Source: Allopusillimonas soli (GTDB lineage: Bacteria; Pseudomonadota; Gammaproteobacteria; Burkholderiales; Burkholderiaceae_B). From it: a stretch of DNA of 64,000 bases. The stretch is from NCBI RefSeq assembly GCF_004153445.1, contig NZ_SDQC01000001.1, positions 1 through 64,000 of the forward strand, written 5' to 3'. Made by a program: the position numbers and the translations under genes. The notes below the pieces were generated by a model. It saw only the letters and a program-made list of their open reading frames with translations, did no database searches and was not told where the DNA came from. Below, one piece after another: positions 16,847 to 26,133 of the stretch (positions are counted from its first letter, which is position 1; every line of letters starts with the position of its first letter).

Positions 16847-19441
16847 TTACTGCAGAGTGCGCGAGAACACGTACTCGTCGTTGTCCCAGTCGACAGGCAC
16901 GACATCGTTGGGCCCGAATTTGCCCTCGAGAATAAGCCGGGCAATGGGATTCTCGATATTCTGCTGTATGGCCCGCTTGAGCGGCCTTGCGCCGAACACC
17001 GGATCGAACCCTGCGCGCGCAAGCTGTGCAAGCGCGGCATCGCTGACCTCGAGGCGCATGTCCTTCTGAGCAAGCCGCTCGGCCAGGCGCTGCAACTGAA
17101 TGCGGGCGATGGACTCGATGTGCTTGGCTTCCAGGCCATGAAACACCACGACCTCGTCGATGCGGTTGAGGAACTCCGGACGGAACGATTGTTTCAGTTC
17201 GCCCCAGATAACTTCCTTGACCACGTCGTAAGGCTGCCCCGCCATGTTCTGGATGTGCTGCGAACCGAGGTTGGATGTCATGATGATGACCGTATTGCGG
17301 AAATCGACGGTACGCCCCTGGCCATCGGTAAGGCGGCCATCGTCCAGCACCTGCAGCAGCACGTTGAAGACATCGGGGTGCGCCTTTTCAACCTCGTCGA
17401 GCAGAATCACGCTGTAAGGCTTGCGCCGCACGGCTTCGGTAAGGTAACCGCCCTCTTCGTAGCCCACATATCCGGGCGGCGCGCCTATCAGGCGGGCAAC
17501 CGAATGCTTTTCCATGAACTCGCTCATGTCGATGCGGATAAGATGGTCTTCTGAATCGAACAGAAAGCTGGCCAGCGCCTTGGTGAGCTCGGTCTTGCCG
17601 ACGCCTGTCGGCCCCAGAAACAGGAAGGAGCCATAAGGCCGGCTCGGGTCGGCCAGACCCGCACGCGAACGCCGGATGGCATCGGCCACCAGCATGACGG
17701 CCTCATCCTGCCCCACGACGCGCTTGTGCAGATATTCTTCCATTTGCAGCAGCTTGTCGCGCTCACCCTGCATCATCTTGGACACGGGGATACCCGTGGC
17801 CCGGGAAACCACTTCGGCGATTTCCTCGGCGCCAACCTGGGTACGCAGCAAACGAGGCCGATCAGGCTGGTCGACTTCCTGCTTGCCCACTTCGGCATCC
17901 TTCAGGCGCGCCTCAAGCTCCGGCAGCTTGCCGTACTGAAGCTCGGCGAGTTTGTCGTATTGGCCCTTGCGCTGCAGCTCGCCCATTTCGGCGCGCACAC
18001 GGTCGATTTCTTCCTTGATGCTTTGCGAGCCTTGTACTGCGGCTTTCTCGGCCTTCCAGACCTCTTCATAGTCGTTGTACTCGCGCTGCAGGGACACCAG
18101 CTCGTCTTCTATGGCTTTCAGCCGGCGCTGCGAGGCTTCGTCGGTGTCTTTGTTGACCGCTTCGCGCTCAATTTTGAGCTGGATAATGCGGCGGTCCAGC
18201 CTGTCCATGACTTCGGGCTTGGAGTCGATTTCCATCCGTATACGGGCAGCGGCCTCGTCGATGAGGTCGATGGCCTTGTCCGGCAGGAAGCGGTCGGTGA
18301 TGTAGCGGTTGGAAAGCTCGGCTGCGGCCACGATGGCGGGGTCGGTGATGGCTACCCCGTGGTGCAGCTCGTAGCGCTCCTGCAGGCCGCGCAAAATGGC
18401 GATGGTGGACTCGACGTTGGGCTCGTTGACCAGCACTTTCTGGAAGCGGCGTTCCAGCGCGGCGTCCTTTTCGATGTATTTGCGGTACTCGTCAAGCGTG
18501 GTGGCGCCGATGCAGTGCAGTTCGCCGCGCGACAGGGCGGGCTTGAGCATATTGCCGGCATCCATGGCGCCCTCGGCCTTGCCGGCGCCCACCATGGTGT
18601 GCAATTCGTCGATGAAGACTATGGTGCGGCCTTCGTCCTGGGAGAGCTCCTTGAGCACGGCCTTGAGGCGTTCCTCGAACTCGCCCCGGAACTTGGCGCC
18701 CGCCAGCAACGAAGCAAGGTCAAGCGACAGCACGCGCTTGCCCTTGAGTGTTTCGGGCACCTCGTTGTTGACGATGCGCTGGGCCAGGCCTTCGACGATG
18801 GCCGTCTTGCCCACGCCAGGCTCGCCGATAAGAACGGGGTTGTTCTTGGTGCGGCGCTGCAAAATCTGTATGGTGCGACGGATTTCGTCGTCGCGGCCTA
18901 TAACGGGGTCAAGCTTGCCCTGCGCGGCGCGCTCTGTAACATCGGTGGTGTACTTGGCAAGCGCCTCGCGGTTGGACTCTCCCTCGGCATCGCCAACACT
19001 GGCGCCGCCGCGTACGGCCTCTATGGCTGCCTCGAGCGCCTTGCGCTGGAGGCCCGCCTCGCGCAGGATGCGGCCCGTTTCGCCTTTATCGTCGGACAGG
19101 GCGAGCAGAAAAAGCTCGCTGGCGATATAGGTGTCGCCACGCTGGGTGGCCTCTTTGTCAGTGCGCGCCAACACGGCCTGGAGGTCGCGGCTGACCTGGA
19201 GGTTGCCCTCGGAGCCCTGTACTTGCGGAAAACCGCTGATCTGCGCATTGACGGCACTCGTAAGGCGATTTACCGACACGCCGGCGCGCGCAAGCAGGCT
19301 GGACGCACCGCTGTCGCGGTCGGACAGCAAGGCGGCCAGCACGTGGGCGGGTTCTATGTACTGATTGTCATTCGCTACAGCCAGGCTTTGCGCATCTGCG
19401 ATCGCCTGCTGGAACTTGGTGGTGAGTTTATCGAATCGCAT
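16847..19441 (-). CDS. clpB: ATP-dependent disaggregating chaperone ClpB
   Basis: 864 residues, the standard length. Order: Clp N-domain (1-145), first AAA+ module with Walker A GEPGVGKT and Walker B VFIDELH, the middle coiled coil that separates ClpB from ClpA/ClpC (about 410-525, charged and heptad-like), second AAA+ module with [14 protein letters not shown] and [15 protein letters not shown], and the C-terminal sensor-2 region [10 protein letters not shown]. ClpB hexamers with DnaK pull proteins out of aggregates in the cytoplasm. A heat-shock type promoter is visible upstream at 19491-19519. Divergent from fnr. Confidence 0.97.
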   Translation of the reverse strand: MRFDKLTTKFQQAIADAQSLAVANDNQYIEPAHVLAALLSDRDSGASSLLARAGVSVNRLTSAVNAQISGFPQVQGSEGNLQVSRDLQAVLARTDKEATQRGDTYIASELFLLALSDDKGETGRILREAGLQRKALEAAIEAVRGGASVGDAEGESNREALAKYTTDVTERAAQGKLDPVIGRDDEIRRTIQILQRRTKNNPVLIGEPGVGKTAIVEGLAQRIVNNEVPETLKGKRVLSLDLASLLAGAKFRGEFEERLKAVLKELSQDEGRTIVFIDELHTMVGAGKAEGAMDAGNMLKPALSRGELHCIGATTLDEYRKYIEKDAALERRFQKVLVNEPNVESTIAILRGLQERYELHHGVAITDPAIVAAAELSNRYITDRFLPDKAIDLIDEAAARIRMEIDSKPEVMDRLDRRIIQLKIEREAVNKDTDEASQRRLKAIEDELVSLQREYNDYEEVWKAEKAAVQGSQSIKEEIDRVRAEMGELQRKGQYDKLAELQYGKLPELEARLKDAEVGKQEVDQPDRPRLLRTQVGAEEIAEVVSRATGIPVSKMMQGERDKLLQMEEYLHKRVVGQDEAVMLVADAIRRSRAGLADPSRPYGSFLFLGPTGVGKTELTKALASFLFDSEDHLIRIDMSEFMEKHSVARLIGAPPGYVGYEEGGYLTEAVRRKPYSVILLDEVEKAHPDVFNVLLQVLDDGRLTDGQGRTVDFRNTVIIMTSNLGSQHIQNMAGQPYDVVKEVIWGELKQSFRPEFLNRIDEVVVFHGLEAKHIESIARIQLQRLAERLAQKDMRLEVSDAALAQLARAGFDPVFGARPLKRAIQQNIENPIARLILEGKFGPNDVVPVDWDNDEYVFSRTLQ

Positions 19442-19490
19442 AATTTCTTTTTCACAGTGGATCAGGGGGAGCTAGGCTCGGATATGTGTT

Positions 19491-19533
19491 ATGTGCGGGC
19501 AATATCCGCGGATTTCAAGCCCCTGGGCTTGAA
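19491..19533 (-). promoter_or_regulatory. Sigma32-like promoter and palindrome upstream of clpB
   Basis: On the minus strand, CTTGAAA (19519-19513), 13 bases, CCCGCACAT (19499-19491). The -35 part is a perfect match to the RpoH consensus and the -10 part is partial. The start would fall about 45 bases before the clpB ATG. A 20-base palindrome, TTCAAGCCC-CT-GGGCTTGAA (19514-19533), overlaps the -35 and may be an extra operator. Confidence 0.55.
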
Positions 19534-19732
19534 CAAGGCGGGAATCGAAGGCCTTGCCGGGGCCGACGCCGCCCGGCGCGAAGATGCCATATTTGATACT
19601 ATTCTCCGTACAGGCCAAGCCCTCTCGGAGATTAGCCTTCCAGCTGCTGTCGGCGCCTTCCGAAGGGGCAAGCTGCTCGCGTTTGCAGGGCCTCCCGGCC
19701 GCTATGCCATCATGCGCCTGCGGGGCGATACT

Positions 19733-20461
19733 ATGCAAAGAACAATAGCCATCACATCTGAATCCACACGCTGCTCCACCTGCATGCTCAGTGATATCTG
19801 CCTGCCTGTAGGCATGGCGCCGGATGAGGTGGAAAAGCTGGATGAGCTTGTGAAGGAGCGCATCCGCGTAAGCAAGGGCGCCACGCTGTTCAGCCTGGAC
19901 GATCCGGCCGATGCGGTATATGGGATACGGTTCGGGTCCCTGAAGACGCAACTCGAAGACGCCTCGGGGCACATGCAGATTACTGGGTTTCTTCTTCCGG
20001 GAGAAATCCTCGGCATGGACGGCCTGCTGGAAAACCGGCATGTCTCCAATGCGGTCGCACTGGAAGACAGTGAAGTGTGCGTCATCCGCATCCAGGACAT
20101 CGACCATCTGTCGCGTCTCCTGCCTTCGCTGCAGCAGCAGTTCCGGCGCTTCATGAGCAAGGAAATCAACCGTTCCCACCAGCTTGTGATGTCCCTGGGT
20201 TCACTGCGTTCGGAGCAGCGCCTGGCGGCCTTTCTGATGAATATGTCCCAAAGGCTGACAGCGCTCGGATATTCGTCCACGGAGTTCCTGCTGCGCATGA
20301 GCCGCGAGGAAATTGGCAATTATCTGGGACTGACGCTGGAGACGGTCAGCCGGCTCTTTTCCCGTTTTGCCAGGGAAGGCCTGATTCGCATCCAGCAGCG
20401 CGAGGTGCACCTGCTGGACTTGCCGGCCTTACTTGCCCTGTCGGGCGGCGATTGCGACTGA
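19733..20461 (+). CDS. fnr: Crp/Fnr-family oxygen-sensing regulator (FNR)
   Basis: 242 residues from the ATG at 19733; an in-frame ATG at 19712 is possible. The N-terminal cysteines CSTCMLSDIC and a further cysteine in SEVCVIRI match the four ligands of the oxygen-labile 4Fe-4S cluster of FNR. A cyclic-nucleotide-binding-like beta barrel follows (LFSLDDPADAVYGIRFGSLK), then a dimer helix and a C-terminal HTH. The recognition helix LETVSRLFSRF has the E..SR pattern that reads TTGAT-N4-ATCAA. Such boxes exist in this window in front of the cco operon (27134-27147) and within the paaA promoter (43474-43487). It converges on the cco operon. Confidence 0.93.
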   Translation: MQRTIAITSESTRCSTCMLSDICLPVGMAPDEVEKLDELVKERIRVSKGATLFSLDDPADAVYGIRFGSLKTQLEDASGHMQITGFLLPGEILGMDGLLENRHVSNAVALEDSEVCVIRIQDIDHLSRLLPSLQQQFRRFMSKEINRSHQLVMSLGSLRSEQRLAAFLMNMSQRLTALGYSSTEFLLRMSREEIGNYLGLTLETVSRLFSRFAREGLIRIQQREVHLLDLPALLALSGGDCD

Positions 20462-20512
20462 GCGCCCGCAGTCGCTGCAGCCGTCGCGGCGAAACGCAGC
20501 CCGCCGACTGCG

Positions 20513-20767
20513 TCAATCCTCTTCCTGGCCGCTGAGTTCGTCGCGGATCCGCACACGCGGCGCCATGTGCAGGGTCAGTGCGCTGGACAGCGCCGCCATC
20601 AGCCAAAAGAAAAAGAATCCGCCTGCGTACACGAGCTGGCGGCCGGCTGTCACGTGCCCGAAAAACGCGATGTCCAGGGGATCGACCAGGGCAAATACGG
20701 TGGCGCTGGCCGCCGCCGCCACAAGAAAGGGCGGCCAGAGTATCCACATCCATGCATGGTTGCGCAT
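20513..20767 (-). CDS. Small inner-membrane protein at the end of the cco operon
   Basis: 84 residues from the ATG at 20767, which has GGGAG five bases upstream. Two membrane helices are evident: residues 6-28 (WILWPPFLVAAAASATVFAL) and about 46-67 (LVYAGGFFFFWLMAALSSALTL), joined by a short loop with LDPLDIAF-like sequence, then a charged C-terminal tail. It follows ccoH by about 40 bases on the same strand and is the last gene before the convergent fnr. I do not recognise a named function. Its place suggests a role in cbb3 oxidase assembly or function. Confidence 0.75.
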   Translation of the reverse strand: MRNHAWMWILWPPFLVAAAASATVFALVDPLDIAFFGHVTAGRQLVYAGGFFFFWLMAALSSALTLHMAPRVRIRDELSGQEED

Positions 20768-20806
20768 GCGGTCTCCCATTTCAGAAAAAAAGATCCATGG
20801 CTGACG

Positions 20807-21067
20807 TCAACCGCCCTGCCCCTGCGACGTGCCAGGCGCTTGCGGGACGGCGATGGGCGCAACCTGCTCCATGGATACGATCAGGCCGCGCTTAACGCCG
20901 CCGTCGTGAATGGCTTGGTCGGAAAAATGCGTTATGGCTATCACAATTGTGATAATACAGCCTATCACAGCCAAAGCAGGGCCGGCCATGAGTATCCAGG
21001 GCCAGGGTTCACGCCACCATGGGCGCACCACCCTCGGCGTATCGGAACAGCGCGCGTTTTCAGACAT
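20807..21067 (-). CDS. ccoH: FixH/CcoH-like cbb3 oxidase accessory protein
   Basis: 86 residues from ATG 21067 (MSENARCSDT). It starts with the CcoH-type PWWREPWPWILMAGPALAV, running into a single transmembrane helix (about 20-43, IGCIITIVIAITHF), then a short periplasmic segment containing GLIVSMEQVAP. This is shorter than FixH of rhizobia (about 160 residues) and resembles the compact betaproteobacterial form. CcoH associates with and stabilises the cbb3 oxidase. It lies 17 bases after ccoG. Confidence 0.75.
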   Translation of the reverse strand: MSENARCSDTPRVVRPWWREPWPWILMAGPALAVIGCIITIVIAITHFSDQAIHDGGVKRGLIVSMEQVAPIAVPQAPGTSQGQGG

Positions 21068-21084
21068 GAGCACCTCGCACGCCC

Positions 21085-22581
21085 CTAGCGGGGCACAAAG
21101 AAACTGGTTTTCTCCAGGACATGGATCTCGCCGCCTTGCGGGTAGTGGCCGGCGCCAGAGAGCGCGATATTGTGCAGCCCCGGCGGCGCCTGGGCGGCGG
21201 GCGCCTTCACTACCACCGGAATCAGTGTGTTGGAGGCCGCCTCCAGCCTCACGATCGACGACCCGGTGCCGGTATCCTCGACAGAAAGACCGGGCATGCC
21301 CACTGCGGACAGTTCAAGCACAAGATCCGACTCGGCGGTATTGATGAACTGCAGGCGGTAGACGTTTTCTATGATCCCCCCTGGCACCTCGCGGCCCAGC
21401 GTGCCGCGATCCCGGATGATGTCCATGCGCAGGGTGCTGCGCGTGCTCAATGACACGACGAAGGCAACGGCGATGGCCAGCAAGATGGCCCAGTAGATCA
21501 GGACGCGCGGTCTCAGAAGCCGCCGTCGCGCCTGTTGTTGCGTCAGTCTTTGTGTGATGGCACGCCCGGAGGTGTAGCGTATGAGCCCCTGGTCGTAACC
21601 CATCTTGTCCATGACCTGGTCGCAGGCATCCACACACGCGCCGCAACCGATGCACATGTATTGCAGTCCATCCCGGATATCGATGCCGGTGGGGCAGACC
21701 TGGACACACAGGCTGCAGTCCACGCAGTCCCCCATGCCGGCTTCCTTGTGGTCTATCTTGCGCGACCGGCCGCCGCGCGGCTCACCGCGTACATGATCAT
21801 AGGTGACCACAAAGGTGTCGTCGTCGACCATGACGCTCTGGAAGCGCGCGTACGGGCACATGTACTTGCACACCGCTTCGCGCATGAATCCGGCATTGCC
21901 CCAGGTTGCGAAGGAGTAGAACACCATCCAGAACCATTGCCACGGCCCCAGCGTGAAAGTGATCAGCCCCATGCCCAGCTCGCGAATCGGGGCGAAATAG
22001 CCTATGAAGGTCGAGCCGGTCCACCACGCGATGAATATCCAGACGATGTGCTTGGTGGCTTTGATGCGCAACTTGCGCCAGCTCCAGGGTGCTTCGTCCA
22101 AACGGATGCGCTTGATCCGGTCTCCTTCGATCTTGCGTTCAACCCACATGAAAATCTCGGTGTACACCGTCTGCGGACAGGCATAGCCGCAAAACAGGCG
22201 GCCAGCCATGGCGGTAAACAGAAACAGTGACAAGGCCGAAAGCACCAGCAGGACCGCAAGATAGATGACATCCTGCGGCCAGAGCACCATGCCGAAGATG
22301 TAGAACTTGCGCGCGGCCAGATCGAACAACACGGCCTGGCGGCCGTTCCATTGCAGCCAAGGCAGGCCATAGAAGACGGCCTGGGTGACAAACACCATGA
22401 TGATGCGCCAGTGCGCATAGATGCCGGAGACCGAACGCGGGTAGATCTTGCTGCGCACATCGGAAAGCGCCTGCTCTACCTGAGGAGAGGGGCCGCCCTT
22501 GCCCAGCCGGGGTGGCTGCCATACGGGAGTGGGCGCCTTGTCCTCCCCGCGCGCTGGCCGGGTGATCGATTCGCTTTTCAT
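21085..22581 (-). CDS. ccoG: Cytochrome c oxidase accessory protein CcoG (copper reductase)
   Basis: 498 residues from ATG 22581; a start at 22623 or 22635 would overlap ccoP. Several membrane helices in the first half enclose CGYACPQTVY and CKYMCPYARF. The centre carries two 4Fe-4S ferredoxin motifs, CVDCSLCVQVCP and CIGCGACVDACD. A last membrane helix near 385-405 is followed by a periplasmic immunoglobulin-like domain. In Rhodobacter CcoG reduces Cu(II) to Cu(I) for cbb3 assembly and works with CcoI. Finding an intact CcoG next to a CcoI without ATPase domains is notable. Confidence 0.92.
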   Translation of the reverse strand: MKSESITRPARGEDKAPTPVWQPPRLGKGGPSPQVEQALSDVRSKIYPRSVSGIYAHWRIIMVFVTQAVFYGLPWLQWNGRQAVLFDLAARKFYIFGMVLWPQDVIYLAVLLVLSALSLFLFTAMAGRLFCGYACPQTVYTEIFMWVERKIEGDRIKRIRLDEAPWSWRKLRIKATKHIVWIFIAWWTGSTFIGYFAPIRELGMGLITFTLGPWQWFWMVFYSFATWGNAGFMREAVCKYMCPYARFQSVMVDDDTFVVTYDHVRGEPRGGRSRKIDHKEAGMGDCVDCSLCVQVCPTGIDIRDGLQYMCIGCGACVDACDQVMDKMGYDQGLIRYTSGRAITQRLTQQQARRRLLRPRVLIYWAILLAIAVAFVVSLSTRSTLRMDIIRDRGTLGREVPGGIIENVYRLQFINTAESDLVLELSAVGMPGLSVEDTGTGSSIVRLEAASNTLIPVVVKAPAAQAPPGLHNIALSGAGHYPQGGEIHVLEKTSFFVPR

Positions 22582-22603
22582 GTCGTGCGCCGCCCGTCGT
22601 GAA

Positions 22604-23524
22604 TTATCGTCCGCCTTCGCCATCGCGGCGGCCAAGGCCCCAGACCCAGGCGGTCAACATGCGGATCTGATCCTCGGTAAGGACGCCCTCCTGCGCCGGC
22701 ATGATGTTCTCCCGCCCTTTCAGGATGGTCTCCACGATGGCCGCCTCCGAGCTGCCGTAGAGCCAGACGCGGTCGGTCAGATTCGGCGCGCCGACGGCTT
22801 GGTTGCCCTTGCCGTCCACGCCATGGCAGGCAACGCAGAAATTCTGAAATCCTTCCTTGCCAAGCACGACGCGCAAGGGATCGCTGGCCAGCCCCGAGAG
22901 CGAGCGCACATACTGCGCGATGTTGCCCGCCTCATCGGGCTTGATGGCTGCGGACCAGGCGGGCATCATGCCGTGGCGGCCCTTGGCAATGGTCTGCATG
23001 ATTTGCGCAGGCTCGCCGCCATGCAGCCAGTCGTTATCCGTGAGGTTGGGAAAACTGGCCGCGCCGCGCGCATCGGAACCATGGCATTGCGCGCAATTAT
23101 TGAGAAACAGCCGCTGCCCGATCTGGCGTGCGCTCTCATCCCCGGCGATGGCCTCAATGGGCATTTCGCGGTAGCGCGCATAGAGCGGCTCGATCTGCCG
23201 CCGCAAGGCCTCTTGCTGATCCTTGACCTGCTGTGCGCTGGTATAGCCCAGCGTCCCCCGGTAATCACCCAGGCCGGGGTAGAGAAAAAGAATGCCCAGA
23301 GCAATCACGCACAGGCCGATGTAAAAGACGGTCCACCAGCGCGGCACCGGCGTGTTCAGTTCAGTCAGGTCGCCATCCCATACGTGGCCGGTGTCCTGAG
23401 CCTGGGGCACGGTGCGGCCCAGCCAGGCGCGCTGGGTAAACAAAAGCCAGAGACAGAACGCAATACCGCCGAGCGTGATGATGGCGATGAAATAGCTCCA
23501 GAAGCCGCTGACAAAATGGCTCAT
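22604..23524 (-). CDS. ccoP: cbb3-type cytochrome c oxidase subunit III, dihaem CcoP
   Basis: 306 residues. Two N-terminal membrane helices (about 8-30 and 64-85) are followed by two cytochrome c domains, with haem motifs CAQCH and CVACH in the periplasm. Methionine ligands are likely in HGMMPAW and ENIMPAQ. CcoP takes electrons from soluble cytochrome c or bc1 and passes them to CcoO. The ATG at 23524 overlaps the ccoQ stop (ATGA), so the two are translationally coupled. Confidence 0.96.
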   Translation of the reverse strand: MSHFVSGFWSYFIAIITLGGIAFCLWLLFTQRAWLGRTVPQAQDTGHVWDGDLTELNTPVPRWWTVFYIGLCVIALGILFLYPGLGDYRGTLGYTSAQQVKDQQEALRRQIEPLYARYREMPIEAIAGDESARQIGQRLFLNNCAQCHGSDARGAASFPNLTDNDWLHGGEPAQIMQTIAKGRHGMMPAWSAAIKPDEAGNIAQYVRSLSGLASDPLRVVLGKEGFQNFCVACHGVDGKGNQAVGAPNLTDRVWLYGSSEAAIVETILKGRENIMPAQEGVLTEDQIRMLTAWVWGLGRRDGEGGR

Positions 23525-23706
23525 GACGGGTTTCCTTCATTCTTCTTGCGCTGGGTATCGGACACAGGCTCGTCCGGCAGTGCGAAAGGCAGCATGGATG
23601 CTTCGTGATTGGCCCTGGCTCGCCCTGCGGACCAGGCCCACCAGACTATGCCCAGAAAAGTGGCAAGGGCCAGCAAAGTGGCAACGCCGTTTACGATTGC
23701 CATCAT
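23521..23706 (-). CDS. ccoQ: cbb3-type oxidase subunit CcoQ/FixQ
   Basis: 61 residues from the ATG at 23706, which overlaps the ccoO stop as TGATG; a second ATG follows at 23703. A single membrane helix spans residues 4-26 (VNGVATLLALATFLGIVWWAW), then a charged tail with FALPDEPVSD. CcoQ stabilises the association of CcoP with the core complex. Position between ccoO and ccoP is the conserved place. Confidence 0.9.
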   Translation of the reverse strand: MMAIVNGVATLLALATFLGIVWWAWSAGRARANHEASMLPFALPDEPVSDTQRKKNEGNPS

Positions 23707-24365
23707 CACAACGCCCCCTTAACCACAGCCCGAGCCGCCTCATCACGGCCCGCCACGCCCAGGCCTTGCAGGAAGGCCACCAGCGCGTCTTCTTCGGTCT
23801 GCCCCTTCAGGGCCTCGGGCGCCTTCTCGATTTGCTCGTCGATATAAGGCACGCCCAGCTTGCGCAGCGCGCGCATGCGCTCGCGCACGTCCGTCTTCTC
23901 GACAGAGCGGTCCTGCAGCCAGGGATAGGCCGGCATGTTCGACTCCTTGACGACGTCACGCGGATTGCGCAGATGCACGCGATGCCAGTCATCCGAGTAG
24001 CGTCCGCCCACTCGCGCCAGATCGGGTCCGGTGCGCTTGGAGCCCCATAGAAAGGGATGGTCGTAACGCGACTCGCCTGCCAATGAATACGGACCGTAAC
24101 GCTGCACTTCCGAACTGAGCATGCGTATTTGCTGCGAATGGCAGCTGACACATCCTTCTCGGATGTAGACGTCCCGCCCGACAAGGCGCAAGGGCTCGTA
24201 GGGCTGCACGCCTTGCACCGGGGCGGTGGTCGAATGCTGAAAGAACAGCGGCACGATCTGCACCAGCCCTGCGAAGGATATGACGAGTATGCTCAGGATG
24301 ATGAGCAGGGCCACATTGGTTTCTATCAGCTTGTGGGAAAAGCCGGTGGTCTTGCGATTGGCCAT
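23706..24365 (-). CDS. ccoO: cbb3-type cytochrome c oxidase subunit II, monohaem CcoO
   Basis: 219 residues from ATG 24365, preceded by GAGGAG; a longer reading to 24422 lies inside ccoN and is not family-like. An N-terminal membrane helix (about 15-37) is followed by a single cytochrome c domain with haem motif [11 protein letters not shown] and methionine ligand in [11 protein letters not shown]. CcoO passes electrons from CcoP to the haem b/copper site of CcoN. Ten bases separate it from ccoN. Confidence 0.96.
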   Translation of the reverse strand: MANRKTTGFSHKLIETNVALLIILSILVISFAGLVQIVPLFFQHSTTAPVQGVQPYEPLRLVGRDVYIREGCVSCHSQQIRMLSSEVQRYGPYSLAGESRYDHPFLWGSKRTGPDLARVGGRYSDDWHRVHLRNPRDVVKESNMPAYPWLQDRSVEKTDVRERMRALRKLGVPYIDEQIEKAPEALKGQTEEDALVAFLQGLGVAGRDEAARAVVKGAL

Positions 24366-24375
24366 CTTGTTCTCC

Positions 24376-25860
24376 TCAAGCAGCGGCAGGCGCCGGGACG
24401 GCGTAGTCCGGATCGCGCGCATCGGGGCTGTATAGCGGGACAGCGGGATTCACTTTGGACTGGCCCCGCACAGTGAGCCAGGTATTGAAAGCCATGAGAC
24501 ACATGCCGGACAGGAAAAGCAGGCCGCCGGCCAGCCGTATGGCATAGAACGGATACGTTGCCTTCACCGCCTCGACAAAGCTGTAGGTGAGTGTGCCGTC
24601 CGGTTCCGTAGCACGCCACATCAGGCCTTGCATGACGCCAGCAATCCACATCGAGGCGATGTAGAACACCACGCCCAGCGTGGCGACCCAGAAGTGCAAC
24701 TCGACCAGCTGCATGTTTGCCATGGATTTGCGGCCATATAGCCGGGGAATCATGTAGTACAGCGACCCGAAGGTGATCATCGCCACCCACCCCAGCGCGC
24801 CGGAATGCACGTGGCCCACGGTCCAGTCGGTATAGTGCGACAGCGCGTTGACGGTCCGGATCGACATCATCGACCCCTCGAATGTGGACATGCCATAGAA
24901 AGACAGCGCCACCACCAGAAACTTCAAAATGGGGTCGGTTCGCAGCTTGTGCCAGGCGCCCGAGAGCGTCATGATGCCATTGATCATGCCGCCCCAGGAT
25001 GGCGCCAGCAGTATCAGCGACAACGCCATGCCCAGAGACTGCGTCCAGTCGGGCAAGGAGGTGTACAGCAGGTGGTGCGGCCCCGCCCACATATAGGTGA
25101 AGGCCAGCGCCCAGAAATGAACGATGGACAGGCGGTATGAATAAATGGGCCGCTCGGCCTGCTTGGGCACGAAGTAGTACATCATGCCCAGGAAGCTTGT
25201 GGTCAGGAAAAAGCCGACGGCGTTATGGCCGTACCACCACTGCACCATGGCATCCTGCACGCCTGCGTAGATGGAATATGATTTCCATAGCGACACCGGC
25301 AGCTCCAGATTATTGAAGATGTGCAGTACGGCGATAGTCAGGATGTACGAGCCAAAAAACCAGTTGGCAACATAGATGTGACGCACGCGCCGCCGGGCAA
25401 TGGTGCCGAAGAATACGACGGCGTAAGCCACCCATACCAGCGCTATGAGAATGTCCAGCGGCCATTCGAGCTCTGCGTATTCCTTTGTGCTGGTATAGCC
25501 CAGGGGCAGCGTGATGACCGCACCCACCAGTACGGCCTGCCAGCCCCAGAATGTAAATGCGGCCAGCTTGTCGGAAAAAAGCCGTGCCTGACAGGTACGC
25601 TGCACGACATAATAGGATGTGGCAAACAATGCGCTGCCGCCGAAAGCGAAGATGACGCCATTGGTGTGCAGCGGACGCAGCCTCCCGTAGCTGAGCCAGG
25701 GCGTGTTGAAGTTCAGCTCGGGCCAGATGAGCTGCGCGGCGATCAGTACGCCAACCGCCATGCCGACAACTCCCCAGAATACGGTTGCAATAGTGAATTG
25801 CCGCACAACGCCGTAGTTGAAGATTTCGACCTGCCCCGCGGCAGTATCGGACGCGTTCAT
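24376..25860 (-). CDS. ccoN: cbb3-type cytochrome c oxidase subunit I CcoN
   Basis: 494 residues from ATG 25860 ([10 protein letters not shown]), with GAGGGG six bases upstream; a start at 25890 is possible. Twelve membrane helices are expected. Haem and copper ligands are visible in [37 protein letters not shown] and [12 protein letters not shown]. It is the catalytic subunit that reduces oxygen to water with high affinity and pumps protons. Part of the operon preceded by ccoI-like and ccoS genes. Confidence 0.97.
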   Translation of the reverse strand: MNASDTAAGQVEIFNYGVVRQFTIATVFWGVVGMAVGVLIAAQLIWPELNFNTPWLSYGRLRPLHTNGVIFAFGGSALFATSYYVVQRTCQARLFSDKLAAFTFWGWQAVLVGAVITLPLGYTSTKEYAELEWPLDILIALVWVAYAVVFFGTIARRRVRHIYVANWFFGSYILTIAVLHIFNNLELPVSLWKSYSIYAGVQDAMVQWWYGHNAVGFFLTTSFLGMMYYFVPKQAERPIYSYRLSIVHFWALAFTYMWAGPHHLLYTSLPDWTQSLGMALSLILLAPSWGGMINGIMTLSGAWHKLRTDPILKFLVVALSFYGMSTFEGSMMSIRTVNALSHYTDWTVGHVHSGALGWVAMITFGSLYYMIPRLYGRKSMANMQLVELHFWVATLGVVFYIASMWIAGVMQGLMWRATEPDGTLTYSFVEAVKATYPFYAIRLAGGLLFLSGMCLMAFNTWLTVRGQSKVNPAVPLYSPDARDPDYAVPAPAAA

Positions 25861-25899
25861 GTGTTTCCCCTCAGGATTGAATGCATTCATAAGAATCTG

Positions 25900-26130
25900 T
25901 CAGGCTTGCTGTTGGTCTGGGTTGCAATGGGCCGCCTCATGCACGCACGTGCAAGGCGGTGCGGTACCTGCCGGCTGCCTGTGCGTGCTGTCGTCGTCCA
26001 GGAGAATGCCTCCACCATCGCCGCCCGCCTCGTCGAATTGCCCAGCGAAGATGGCCCACCAGAAAGCGATGCCTATCAGTGCAGCCATCAGAACGGAAAT
26101 CGGCAGAAGCAAAAGCAGGGAGGCGGTCAT
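25900..26130 (-). CDS. ccoS: cbb3 oxidase maturation protein CcoS
   Basis: 76 residues. The N-terminal part is a clear CcoS: a membrane helix (ASLLLLLPISVLMAALIGIA) then FWWAIFAGQFDEAGG and ILLDDDS. The C-terminal tail is unusual: about 25 residues after ILLDDD contain CTCVHEAAHC, with three cysteines and two histidines, a possible metal-binding patch. CcoS is needed for haem/copper insertion into CcoN. The gene starts three bases after the ccoI-like stop and lies 39 bases before ccoN. Confidence 0.85.
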   Translation of the reverse strand: MTASLLLLLPISVLMAALIGIAFWWAIFAGQFDEAGGDGGGILLDDDSTHRQPAGTAPPCTCVHEAAHCNPDQQQA

Positions 26131-26133
26131 GCT

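Noticed and set aside
17726-19732. Very long open frame antisense to clpB running into fnr
   Set aside because: It is open because of high GC and codon bias of clpB on the other strand; only the part from 19733 resembles a protein (FNR).
20920-20970. Symmetrical TATCACAATTGTGATA resembling a CRP-type site
   Set aside because: It lies inside the ccoH coding sequence, in the codons of the membrane helix, far from any promoter position; taken as chance.
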